Origin: an uncultured Lachnospiraceae bacterium
GTDB lineage: Bacteria; Bacillota; Clostridia; Lachnospirales; Lachnospiraceae
DNA: 64,000 nt
Assembly: GCA_902798585.1 (NCBI GenBank)
Contig: CADBXF010000003.1
Coordinates: forward strand, 27,265 to 91,264
Direction: 5' to 3'
Shown here: piece after piece, positions 42,354-50,222 of the stretch
Numbering within the stretch: position 1 is the stretch's first letter
How the letters are laid out: every line of letters begins with the position of its first letter
Program-made: the position numbers and the translations under genes
The notes under the pieces: generated by a model
What the model saw: the letters and a program-made list of their open reading frames with translations, nothing else
Told to the model about the DNA's origin: nothing
Databases searched by the model: none

Positions 42354-44719
42354 ATATTTCATTGGAAAGCATTTCCAAGCAGTATGACGGCACAAGATCG
42401 GTTTTGGATAAAATCGATCTTGTGCTTCCTCATAGGGGGCTTGTTTTTTTGCTTGGGAAAAGCGGAAGCGGAAAAACCACATTGCTTAACATTCTTGCCG
42501 GGCTCGACAGGGAGTCTTCGGGGAGATTGCTTTTTGACGGGGAAAGCACGGATTCCTTTGACGAACAAAGGTGGGATCGGATTCGCTCGGAAAAAATGGG
42601 AATCGTGTTTCAGGAATACAATCTGTATCCGGATTTGACCGTGAAGGAGAACATGAAGCTTGTCATGCGGTCAAAGCACAACACGACGGCTGGCAGAGCA
42701 GCGATGAAGAAATATCTGTCGGAGACCGGAGTCTGGCAACTGCGAAACAAAAAGGTTCAGATGCTCTCCGGCGGAGAGAAGCAGCGGGTAGCTATTGCGA
42801 GATGTCTTGTGCGGAAACCCGAAGTGGTTTTGGCGGACGAGCCGACGGGGAATCTGGACACCGAAAATTCCGAAAAAGTGTTTCGGATTCTGAAGGATTT
42901 GTCCGAAAAATGTCTCGTTCTTGTGGTGACACATGATGCGGAAGCAGCGAAGTTGTACGGAGATCGGATTATCCGCATTCAGGACGGCGCCGTAGTTGAG
43001 GATACCGGCTCGGAGTACTGTGAAAGTGACGATTCCGACAATATCGGCAGGGACAGAGGGACAAAGAGAAGAAGCGATTTGCCCCGCTCTCTTCGATGGC
43101 TTCTTGCGAAAGTACAGATGAAGACGAAGAAGACGAAAATGGCGCTTCAAATCGGTTGTATGTCCCTTGTTTGTGCGCTGGTTGTGTGGTTTTGCCTGAT
43201 TTTGTCAAATCGGTTTGAGAATACCGTGTGCAATTATTTTCAGCGCTCGGAGCAGCCGTATGCCGAAATCGGTCTGGTCGGTAATCAGCGAAATGTAATC
43301 GGTGAGGTTAATCGTATTCAGGGCGCTGACCGATACGAAAGTCTTCGGAAAATGTGGGGCAGGGGAGCGCTGTATCCCGTGCGATTTCAAACAAATATAG
43401 CGGCAGAAAGGAAAACTCCCGGGGATAGTACGGGCACGATGGTTGACGAATATGTATCCCTGATAATCATTCCGAAAAACGAATGTCCGGAAGGACTTGT
43501 GATTGAATGCGGGCGAATGCCTGCGGATGAAAACGAGATTGCACTGTCGGAGTATGCCGCAAAGGATATGGGGCTGACGCAGGGGGATGTCGGAACAATA
43601 ATTCGGATGGATCCTGTTGCTCAACCGCTGACACTGACCGGGATCATCCGGTGGAAAAAGCCGGTCTCTCCGGACAGCCTTTCGGACGAGCACCAAATGT
43701 ATTACAGGGATATGCAGGCAGCGGCATTTGTTGGTGAATCATTCGCGGAGGGAGACGGACGGCTTTTATATCTGGAAATTCCGTCCGGAGATTTTTCGTT
43801 AACCCGCTATGCATCCCAGTATGCCTCATCGACAGCAACCTATACGAACGCGTCATTTCTGAAAGAGTATCACGAGCAGTATCCGGACTTTCCGCCCGTG
43901 ATTGGTTCGCTGCCGGTAAAACAGAACGAAGTGGTTGTGTCGTACAGCCTGGCCGAAAAACTCGGGCTGAATCCGGAGGATGGATTTGAACCGAAGACCT
44001 TCGATTTGCGAAGCGTGCGCAGTTTAAAGTCTGCGGATTACTCGATGTGCTTTGACATCTGTGAATACCTTGGAGAACAGGTTGTCGTTGTCGGAGTGAG
44101 CTCGCTTTCAGTCGACGTAACCGTGACGGACGATGTGTATCGCCGCATGGCGGAAGAGTACTCCCGGTATTATTTTTACGACGGATTCGTGGCAGAAGGA
44201 AGTTCGTTCGACTCGGATTTATCGTCGAAAATACTTCAATCCGGGGAGATACGGGTGTTAACTCCGGACATTGAAAATGTGTACAAGGCAATGGATCGGC
44301 AGAAGGAACTTAAGCCATACCTGTATACACTGCTCGGAATCTCCGTGGTGATTTTGGGATTGCTCAGTGCGGCAATGGTTTGGGCCAATGCGAAGGATAA
44401 TCACAGAAAAATAGGGATTCTTCGGTCGTTGGGAATCTGCCGCAGCAATGTTGCGTCGGTGTTTCGATACGAAGCGCTTATCGCCGGGGCCATCTCCGCT
44501 GCTGCCGGGTCGGTAATCGGATCCGTCCTGTTCCTTTTTATGAAGAGAAATTACGAAAAGAATCTTTCCTGGGATGTTGTGAAAGTATCGCTTTGGAGAA
44601 TCAATATCAGCGCCATCCTGCTGATTGTTTTGCTGCTGCTGATTCTCATGGTGGCAGGCGCTGCAGTGGCGGCAGGAATTGTCTCGAAAAGGAAAACAAT
44701 AGATTTGCTTAAAGAGTGA
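42350..44719 (+). CDS. MacB-like ABC exporter, ATPase-FtsX fusion
   Basis: 789 residues. The N-terminal 230 residues are an ABC ATPase: Walker A GKSGSGKTT, signature LSGGEKQR, Walker B VVLADEPTGNLD, of the MacB/LolD class. A helix at about 265-285 (MALQIGCMSLVCALVVWFCL) begins an exterior domain of about 370 residues, and three helices of an FtsX permease end the protein. That is the MacB arrangement, with ATPase first. Members do not move small molecules through the membrane but push lipoproteins, peptides or toxins from the outer leaflet. The two upstream secreted proteins are natural candidates. Confidence 0.85.
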   Translation: MNISLESISKQYDGTRSVLDKIDLVLPHRGLVFLLGKSGSGKTTLLNILAGLDRESSGRLLFDGESTDSFDEQRWDRIRSEKMGIVFQEYNLYPDLTVKENMKLVMRSKHNTTAGRAAMKKYLSETGVWQLRNKKVQMLSGGEKQRVAIARCLVRKPEVVLADEPTGNLDTENSEKVFRILKDLSEKCLVLVVTHDAEAAKLYGDRIIRIQDGAVVEDTGSEYCESDDSDNIGRDRGTKRRSDLPRSLRWLLAKVQMKTKKTKMALQIGCMSLVCALVVWFCLILSNRFENTVCNYFQRSEQPYAEIGLVGNQRNVIGEVNRIQGADRYESLRKMWGRGALYPVRFQTNIAAERKTPGDSTGTMVDEYVSLIIIPKNECPEGLVIECGRMPADENEIALSEYAAKDMGLTQGDVGTIIRMDPVAQPLTLTGIIRWKKPVSPDSLSDEHQMYYRDMQAAAFVGESFAEGDGRLLYLEIPSGDFSLTRYASQYASSTATYTNASFLKEYHEQYPDFPPVIGSLPVKQNEVVVSYSLAEKLGLNPEDGFEPKTFDLRSVRSLKSADYSMCFDICEYLGEQVVVVGVSSLSVDVTVTDDVYRRMAEEYSRYYFYDGFVAEGSSFDSDLSSKILQSGEIRVLTPDIENVYKAMDRQKELKPYLYTLLGISVVILGLLSAAMVWANAKDNHRKIGILRSLGICRSNVASVFRYEALIAGAISAAAGSVIGSVLFLFMKRNYEKNLSWDVVKVSLWRINISAILLIVLLLLILMVAGAAVAAGIVSKRKTIDLLKE

Positions 44720-44744
44720 TAATCGGAATGGTTGGGCATTTTTT

Positions 44745-44790
44745 GCGCAGTCCCGCGTATTGCGGGACTGCGCTTTGTTGTTTTCTGATT
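44745..44790 (+). terminator. Strong terminator after the MacB-like operon
   Basis: GCGCAGTCCCGC and GCGGGACTGCGC form a perfect 12-bp stem with a GTATT loop, followed by TTTGTTGTTTTC. It separates this operon from the convergent anti-sigma gene. On the minus strand the hairpin is followed by A residues, so it serves the plus strand only. Confidence 0.9.
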
Positions 44791-44811
44791 TTTCAGGGCC
44801 TGTGTTTTTGC

Positions 44812-45957
44812 TTACTTGATCGGAATCGTCACGCCGTTGAAGGTCACGGAAGTGACTTCGGCGGCCGGAACGAAGACGGCATCGCCGCCCGGTTCTGCGG
44901 CAAAGCCCTCGAGGAGGCTGTAGTAACGGTGCTCCGAAAGGAGGTTTCCGTCGCTGTCGAAACTACGCTCCAGCTCGGTCAGAGGATACAGCGGAAGCGC
45001 CGTGTTTGCAATCTCGTAGAGCCGGCTTCCGTCCGTTAAGGTAATGTAATCAAGTGCGCAGCCTGCCGTATCGCCGGACAGCTCCACGGTGAGGTCGCAG
45101 GAGGTAAGGGAAATCGCGTCGACGCGGAATTTGCCGACGGTTTGGTTTGCGGCAATCACGCGGTCGGTGACATCGTAATCGTTTGTCCAGGCGAGGGTGA
45201 GCGGCGTTGATGCGTCGGGAGCCTCGGCGGTGTTGCGGACAATCAATTTCACGGACTGACGGTTGACGGTGCGGGAAGCATCGCGGTTGTCGGCGCAGGT
45301 AACCATGTACCAGAGCTTTCCGTCCCGCGCGAAAGGCGCGGCGCCGCAGTCGGCGAGCAGGTAATCATCCCCGGTTGTGCAGGTGAAAGCCAATGCGACT
45401 TCAGCCGGTGTGAAGCCCGTAAGCCAGCCGTCCGGTGCGTCGACGGCGACATCGGTTGAAACCTCGATGAACATGCGGTGGGAATCGCCGATCATGTCCG
45501 CCGCGGTGACCGTGATGTCACCGAGTTTCCCGGACTGCCCGAGAGGAAGGAAGGCGCTTGCGCGCTCCGCCGTCAAATGTTCCTTCAGTTCCGTGACCTC
45601 AATCACCCGGGCTTTTTTGTCCTGAATGACTTTGGCGACCGCAACTGCGGCCAACAGGAGAACGGCGGCGCAGGCTGCAATCCAAACCGCACGGAAGCGG
45701 AAACGGCGTTTCGGCGCCGGAGTCCTGCGAGGAGCGGTTTCGGCGGACGATGTGTCGCTTACAACGGTCAACTGCGCATCCGACGCTGCAATACCCAGCT
45801 TCGCAAGGGTTTTGCCGGTGACTGCGGAGGCGTCAAAGCCTGTCCCGGGCATTGCCGCAAGTGTCTCGTCCAGGCAGTCGGCGTCGCCTTCGGGAAGAAT
45901 TTGCAAAAAGAGTTCGGGGCGCCTGTCGGTGCCGATATGGTTTTCGTGTTTACTCAT
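44812..45957 (-). CDS. Probable transmembrane anti-sigma factor
   Basis: 381 residues. The start is ATG at 45957, with AAAGGAG about nine bases upstream; the frame runs on further into the sigma gene. The N-terminal 95 residues are cytoplasmic and basic, one helix follows (AVWIAACAAVLLLAAVAVA), and about 260 residues lie outside, with beta-strand character. Genes of this plan next to an ECF sigma factor act as membrane-bound anti-sigma factors that release it on an envelope signal. No zinc-binding HxxxCxxC motif is visible, so the binding mode may differ from the common class. Confidence 0.7.
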   Translation of the reverse strand: MSKHENHIGTDRRPELFLQILPEGDADCLDETLAAMPGTGFDASAVTGKTLAKLGIAASDAQLTVVSDTSSAETAPRRTPAPKRRFRFRAVWIAACAAVLLLAAVAVAKVIQDKKARVIEVTELKEHLTAERASAFLPLGQSGKLGDITVTAADMIGDSHRMFIEVSTDVAVDAPDGWLTGFTPAEVALAFTCTTGDDYLLADCGAAPFARDGKLWYMVTCADNRDASRTVNRQSVKLIVRNTAEAPDASTPLTLAWTNDYDVTDRVIAANQTVGKFRVDAISLTSCDLTVELSGDTAGCALDYITLTDGSRLYEIANTALPLYPLTELERSFDSDGNLLSEHRYYSLLEGFAAEPGGDAVFVPAAEVTSVTFNGVTIPIK

Positions 45958-46519
45958 AGGGTGTGACTCCTTTTTTCGAGAGGATTTTCCGCAGTTTGGA
46001 TTTGCCGCGGCAGAGGAGATTTTCCACTTTCTTCTGCGGAAGGCCCCGGCGCTCGGCAATGGCCTTTGCGCTGCGCCCCAGATAGTAACGCTCAAGGAAA
46101 ATCCCGTGTTCCGGCTCGCCGAGCTCCGCTAAGGAAAGCAGCACCTCGCCCTGCAGCCACTCCCGTATGACATTGTCGTCGGTGAGCTCGCCGGACTCCG
46201 GCTCGATGCCGTTTTCAAGCGCCAGGTCGAGGGAGAGCGGTGCCGTCTTCGCAGCCCGCAGCCGGTCTCGTGCGACATTTCTCGCAACTGCGTAAAGGTA
46301 ACTCTTCAGCGAACAGCCGTTGTCTGTCCGAATCCGGCCGCGATGCTGCCAGATATTTGCGAAGACATCGGACTCGGCCTCCTCAATCTCTTCCGGCGGA
46401 AAATCCGCGAGGATTGACCGACAGATCTTGTGCACCGCCGGCCCGTAGGTCTGGATCAGCTGCTCCACGCCCCGCTCCGGATCGGTTGTAAGTATCGTAA
46501 GAAGTGTGTTCTCGTCCAT
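45950..46519 (-). CDS. ECF-type RNA polymerase sigma factor
   Basis: 189 residues. Region 2 reads FPPEEIEEAESDVFANIWQH and KSYLYAVARNVARDRLR; region 4 reads ERYYLGRSAKAIAERRGLPQ before KKVENLLCRGKSKLRKIL, the helix-turn-helix that contacts the -35 element. ATG at 46519 is supported by GGAGGA. It overlaps the anti-sigma gene by eight bases. ECF factors of this sort control envelope-stress genes and usually their own promoter. Confidence 0.87.
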   Translation of the reverse strand: MDENTLLTILTTDPERGVEQLIQTYGPAVHKICRSILADFPPEEIEEAESDVFANIWQHRGRIRTDNGCSLKSYLYAVARNVARDRLRAAKTAPLSLDLALENGIEPESGELTDDNVIREWLQGEVLLSLAELGEPEHGIFLERYYLGRSAKAIAERRGLPQKKVENLLCRGKSKLRKILSKKGVTPYE

Positions 46520-46594
46520 TCGGTCTCCTCCGGTGAAAAGTTCCTTTGCCCCACTATACGGGCGTTCGCCCGATTTCACTCACACATTTTTCGA

Positions 46595-46622
46595 TGTTTC
46601 GCCTTTGAGTTGTTTCGCCTTT
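46595..46622 (-). promoter_or_regulatory. Direct repeats upstream of the sigma gene
   Basis: On the minus strand the 12-mer AAAGGCGAAACA occurs twice, 16 bases apart, about 75-105 bases upstream of the sigma start codon. GAAAC is a common core of ECF -35 elements, so these may be overlapping promoters or an operator. No clear -10 partner could be assigned. Confidence 0.4.
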
Positions 46623-46692
46623 GTTTCTCCGACCATCATACAGGAGACGGCATCGCATTTCAACAGGACCGCGGCAGTTTGCCTGTTTTCTT

Positions 46693-46721
46693 TGCATTTG
46701 CGCGGGTTGTGTGATATAATA
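46693..46721 (+). promoter_or_regulatory. Promoter of the AIR-synthase-like gene
   Basis: TTGCAT at 46693-46698 and consensus TATAAT at 46716-46721, 17 bases apart, divergent from the sigma gene. Confidence 0.7.
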
Positions 46722-46796
46722 AGGCAATTATGGGATAGTGTTCCCTGCGCCCGCCGGAGGCGGACGCAAACGACGAATCACAGGAGGGTGTCGCGG

Positions 46797-47804
46797 ATGA
46801 TCGGACCGATCGGAACAGCGGAATATGAGCGGCTGACGACGCGCCTCGGGCGCGAGCGGTATCTGCGCAGACGCCCTGCGGGATTCGGCGGGGACACGGA
46901 CCTTTCGGCGCGCATCGCCCTTGCCGCCCGCGCGGACAGAGGACTCTCATCCGCGACAGGAACCATGAGCGGAACCAACCCCGCGATTACCGCGATGGCG
47001 ACGAACCGCGCGCTTGCAGCGTTGGCCGCCGTCGGATGTGAAGCGACAGCCGTCACGCTTCTTTTGAGCGTCCCGGAAAATATGCCGGAGGCGACGGTGC
47101 GCGATTTCCTTCGAGCCGCGTACGCGGCATCAACCTTTGAAGATGTTGCAATCGCGAGGGAAAAGCGAGAGGATGTGCTTGCGCATGTCAGTGCGTTCGG
47201 AGTGCGTGCAGACGCCGGGGACAGCGAGGCTGCACCCGCGGCAAATGCAGCGGCAGTACGAGCGTCGGATGATGCGGATGTTGCGGCGGAGTGGTCCGTC
47301 GTGATGGCCGGCACGGCCGGAATCGAGGGAACGGTTCTTTTGTGCGAGGCGAATCGGGAGCGGATGGAGACGAAGTATCCGAAGCATTTTCTGCAGAAGG
47401 CCGCGGAGCTGCCGGAGACGGCGGCGGACGCCGACCTGATTCGAGCGGGACTTGCAGCCGGAGCGGCTGCGGCAGTGCCCGGCGGAGACGGCGGTGTGTA
47501 CGGCGCATTGTGGAAACTCGGCGAAAAGCTTCGGGCCGGCATGGAGATTGCGCTTCCGGACATACCGATTGCGCAGATTACCATTGAGGTGTGCGAGGTG
47601 ACCGACTGTGACCCGTACCAAATCCCCGGCGGAGGGTGCGTACTCTTCGTGACCGCGGATCCGGACCGGCTGCTTACCGCCTTGGCGGGAACCGCCCCGC
47701 AGGTCGAGGCCGCTATCGTCGGACGCCTCACAAAGGACGCTGCACGGACGCTTCAAAACCGCGGAGAAACCCGGTATCTGGAGCCCTACCGCGGTGGCCG
47801 GTGA
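46797..47804 (+). CDS. AIR synthase-related protein
   Basis: 335 residues resembling the PurM/HypE/ThiL superfamily in its second half: EGTVLLCEANRERMETKYP, GGDGGVYGALWKLGEKLRAG and IPIAQITIEVCEVTDCDPYQ, then GGGCVLFVTA. These ATP-binding enzymes include AIR synthase, HypE and thiamine-phosphate kinase; this branch, frequent in Clostridia, has no assigned reaction. An Ala/Asp-rich linker at about residues 140-165 is unusual. ATG at 46797 has AGGAGGG; the longer upstream frame overlaps the promoter. No hydrogenase genes are nearby, so HypE function is unlikely. Confidence 0.72.
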   Translation: MIGPIGTAEYERLTTRLGRERYLRRRPAGFGGDTDLSARIALAARADRGLSSATGTMSGTNPAITAMATNRALAALAAVGCEATAVTLLLSVPENMPEATVRDFLRAAYAASTFEDVAIAREKREDVLAHVSAFGVRADAGDSEAAPAANAAAVRASDDADVAAEWSVVMAGTAGIEGTVLLCEANRERMETKYPKHFLQKAAELPETAADADLIRAGLAAGAAAAVPGGDGGVYGALWKLGEKLRAGMEIALPDIPIAQITIEVCEVTDCDPYQIPGGGCVLFVTADPDRLLTALAGTAPQVEAAIVGRLTKDAARTLQNRGETRYLEPYRGGR

Positions 47805-47904
47805 AGAGATAACAAATACAACAAAAAGCAATTTATGCGGCGCAGTCGGCGCCACGGCGACGGGATCACCGGACCCCGCGCCGAAATAAAAGGAGGTTAC
47901 CGAA

Positions 47905-48393
47905 ATGAGTGTTGACATGAGAATTTTGGAGAGTCTGGATCAGAACGCGAAGCTCACCGCGAAGGAGCTTGCCGTGATGCTTGGCGAGACCGAGGAGAAT
48001 GTGGCGGCCGCCATCGCCGAGATGGAGGAGGAACGCGTAATCTGCGGGTATCCGACTCTCATCAACTGGGAGAAGACCGAGCGCCAGCTGGTTACGGCCA
48101 TGATAGAAGTGAAAGTTACGCCGCAGCGCGGACAGGGCTTTGACAAGATTGCGGAGCGCATCTATCAGTTCGACGAGGTAGACGCCGTGTATCTGATGTC
48201 CGGCGGCTTCGATTTGTGTGTGATGATTCACGGCAAGACATTGCAGAGCGTGGCTGAATTTGTCTCGAGCAAGCTCTCGCCGATGGATTCGGTGCTCTCG
48301 ACGTCGACGCATTTTGTGCTGAAGCGCTACAAGGAGCACGGTCTGCCGCTGGTTTCGAAAATCGAGGATGAAAGGATGCTTGTTACGCCATGA
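47905..48393 (+). CDS. Lrp/AsnC family transcriptional regulator
   Basis: 162 residues. An N-terminal helix-turn-helix (LDQNAKLTAKELAVMLGETE, then IAEMEEERVI) is joined to an RAM/Lrp ligand-sensing domain (TAMIEVKVTPQRGQGFDKIA; VDAVYLMSGGFDLCVMIHG). ATG at 47905 follows AAAGGAGG. It is coupled by a four-base overlap to an aminotransferase, so it probably controls that operon in response to an amino acid. The 100 bases before it hold no clear promoter that I can assign. Confidence 0.88.
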   Translation: MSVDMRILESLDQNAKLTAKELAVMLGETEENVAAAIAEMEEERVICGYPTLINWEKTERQLVTAMIEVKVTPQRGQGFDKIAERIYQFDEVDAVYLMSGGFDLCVMIHGKTLQSVAEFVSSKLSPMDSVLSTSTHFVLKRYKEHGLPLVSKIEDERMLVTP

Positions 48394-49559
48394 GAAATCC
48401 GTTAAATCCATCCGTTGTCGAGATTAAACCCTCGGGTATCCGCAAATTTTTCGACATTGTGCAGGAGATGAAGGGCGCCATCAGTCTGGGCGTCGGCGAG
48501 CCTGATTTTGCGACTCCGTGGCACATCCGCGAGGAGGGCATCTACGCCCTTGAGAAGGCGCGCACCCATTACACCTCGAACGCAGGTATTGTGGAGCTTC
48601 GAAACGAAATCAACACATACCTTACGCGCCGCTACGGCGTTTCCTACGACCCGAAACATGAGATCTTAGTGACGGTCGGCGGCAGCGAGGCCATCGACCT
48701 TGCCATCCGCGCCATGGTCTGCCCGGGCGAGGAAGTCATCATCCCGCAGCCCTGCTATGTCTCTTATGAGCCGTGCGTCATCCTGACACAGGGTGTTCCG
48801 GTTACGATTCCGCTGCAGGAGAAAAATGAGTTCCGCCTGACGGCGCAGGAGCTTCGCGACGCAATCACGGAGAAGACGAAGCTTCTTGTCCTTCCGTTCC
48901 CGAACAATCCGACGGGCGCCATCATGACCAAAGAGGACCTTGAGGCAATCGCCGAGGTCTGCATCGAGAAGGATATTTTCGTTGTTTCCGACGAGATTTA
49001 CAGCGAGCTTACCTACGGCGCGAAGCATGTTTCCGTCGCTTCGATTCCGGGGATGCGCGAACGCACGATTCTGATTAACGGATTTTCCAAGGGACACGCC
49101 ATGACGGGCTGGCGCTTGGGCTACGCCTGCGGCCCCGGGGAAATCATTCAGCAGATGACGAAGATTCACCAGTTTGCCATCATGTGCGCGCCCACCACGA
49201 GCCAGTACGCGGCCGTGGACGCCCTCAAAAACGGGGACGAGGATGTGGCTATGATGCGCGACGCCTACGATAAGCGCCGCCGCTATGTGCTGCATGAGCT
49301 GCGCGACATGGGGCTCACATGTTTCGAGCCCTACGGTGCATTTTACGTATTCCCGTGCATCAAAGAGTTCGGCATGAGCAGCGAGGATTTTGCGACGAAG
49401 CTTCTGCAGGAGGAGAAGGTCGCCATCGTGCCCGGCACGGCCTTCGGCGACAGCGGCGAGGGATTCCTTCGAATCTCCTACGCCTACTCTCTCGAGAACC
49501 TCAAGGAGGCCCTCGGGCGCCTGCGCCGGTTCGTAACGAAGCTTCGCGCGGAGAAATAA
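48390..49559 (+). CDS. Class I/II aminotransferase (PLP-dependent)
   Basis: 389 residues, fold type I. ISLGVGEPDFATPWHI, GGSEAIDLAIRA, LPFPNNPTG and the PLP lysine Lys234 in NGFSKGHAMTGWRLGY, then FLRISYA near the end, place it with the AspC/PatA branch that handles aspartate, aromatic or branched-chain amino acids. It is co-transcribed with an Lrp-type regulator. It belongs to another family than the AEP transaminase PhnW, and it lies 26 kb from the phosphonate genes, so I do not link it to them. Confidence 0.88.
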   Translation: MRNPLNPSVVEIKPSGIRKFFDIVQEMKGAISLGVGEPDFATPWHIREEGIYALEKARTHYTSNAGIVELRNEINTYLTRRYGVSYDPKHEILVTVGGSEAIDLAIRAMVCPGEEVIIPQPCYVSYEPCVILTQGVPVTIPLQEKNEFRLTAQELRDAITEKTKLLVLPFPNNPTGAIMTKEDLEAIAEVCIEKDIFVVSDEIYSELTYGAKHVSVASIPGMRERTILINGFSKGHAMTGWRLGYACGPGEIIQQMTKIHQFAIMCAPTTSQYAAVDALKNGDEDVAMMRDAYDKRRRYVLHELRDMGLTCFEPYGAFYVFPCIKEFGMSSEDFATKLLQEEKVAIVPGTAFGDSGEGFLRISYAYSLENLKEALGRLRRFVTKLRAEK

Positions 49560-49563
49560 CAAC

Positions 49564-50061
49564 ATGATTAACATTGTACTTCACGAACCCGAGATCCCGC
49601 AGAATACCGGCAACATCGGCCGGACCTGCGCGGCCGCGGGGATGCGTCTGCACCTCATCAAGCCCCTCGGCTTTTCCCTCGACGAGAAGCAGCTGAAGCG
49701 AGCCGGCCTCGACTACTGGTCGGAGCTCGATGTGCGCGTTTACGAAAACTACGGGGACTTCCTTGCGAAAAATGCGGGCGCCAGGGTTTATTTTGCGACA
49801 ACCAAAGGGCATCTCGCCTACACGCAGGTGAGCTACGAGCCGGACTGCTACATCATGTTCGGCAAGGAGAGCGCCGGCATTCCGGAGGAAATCCTCCGCG
49901 ACCACGAGGACACCTGTGTTCGCATCCCGATGATCGGCGAGATGCGTTCCCTGAACCTCAGTAACGCCGTGGCCATTGTCGCTTATGAGGCTCTCCGCCA
50001 GCAGGATTTCGAAGGAATGAAGATGAAGGGGGAGCTCCACCGGTTGAAGTGGAGCGAGTGA
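49564..50061 (+). CDS. trmL: tRNA (cytidine/uridine(34)-2'-O)-methyltransferase TrmL
   Basis: 165 residues, the usual length of this single-domain SPOUT enzyme. NIVLHEPEIPQNTGNIGRTC, HLIKPLGFSLDEKQLKRAGL DYW and MFGKESAGIPEE, then SLNLSNAVAIVAYEALRQ, are all typical, the last parts forming the knotted SAM site. It methylates the wobble ribose of tRNA-Leu. It follows the aminotransferase by four bases, though there is no evident functional link. Confidence 0.93.
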   Translation: MINIVLHEPEIPQNTGNIGRTCAAAGMRLHLIKPLGFSLDEKQLKRAGLDYWSELDVRVYENYGDFLAKNAGARVYFATTKGHLAYTQVSYEPDCYIMFGKESAGIPEEILRDHEDTCVRIPMIGEMRSLNLSNAVAIVAYEALRQQDFEGMKMKGELHRLKWSE

Positions 50062-50222
50062 AAAATCAACGCGAAAAAGCAATAATCATCGCGTTGCAGC
50101 TTGACGGAACACCCTTCCGATATGCATTTGAAAGGGGCTGACAGGCTCTGCGCAGCGCCCGGGCGGAACCAACCGTTCCGGTCATCGGAAGGTTTTCAAC
50201 CGTCGTTTAGAAGGAGAACGAA
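50062..50222 (+). other. Structured leader before mutS2
   Basis: 160 bases without a gene. CAACGCGA (50067-50074) and TCGCGTTG (50089-50096) form a perfect 8-bp inverted repeat with a 14-base loop, and further short inverted repeats follow around 50165-50195. No T run and no convincing promoter was found. GAAGGAG precedes the mutS2 start. Confidence 0.4.

Noticed and set aside
48390..49559. The aminotransferase as the missing AEP transaminase
   Set aside because: It belongs to the AspC/PatA branch, is coupled to an Lrp regulator and lies 26 kb from ppd. The PhnW/AepZ family is different.
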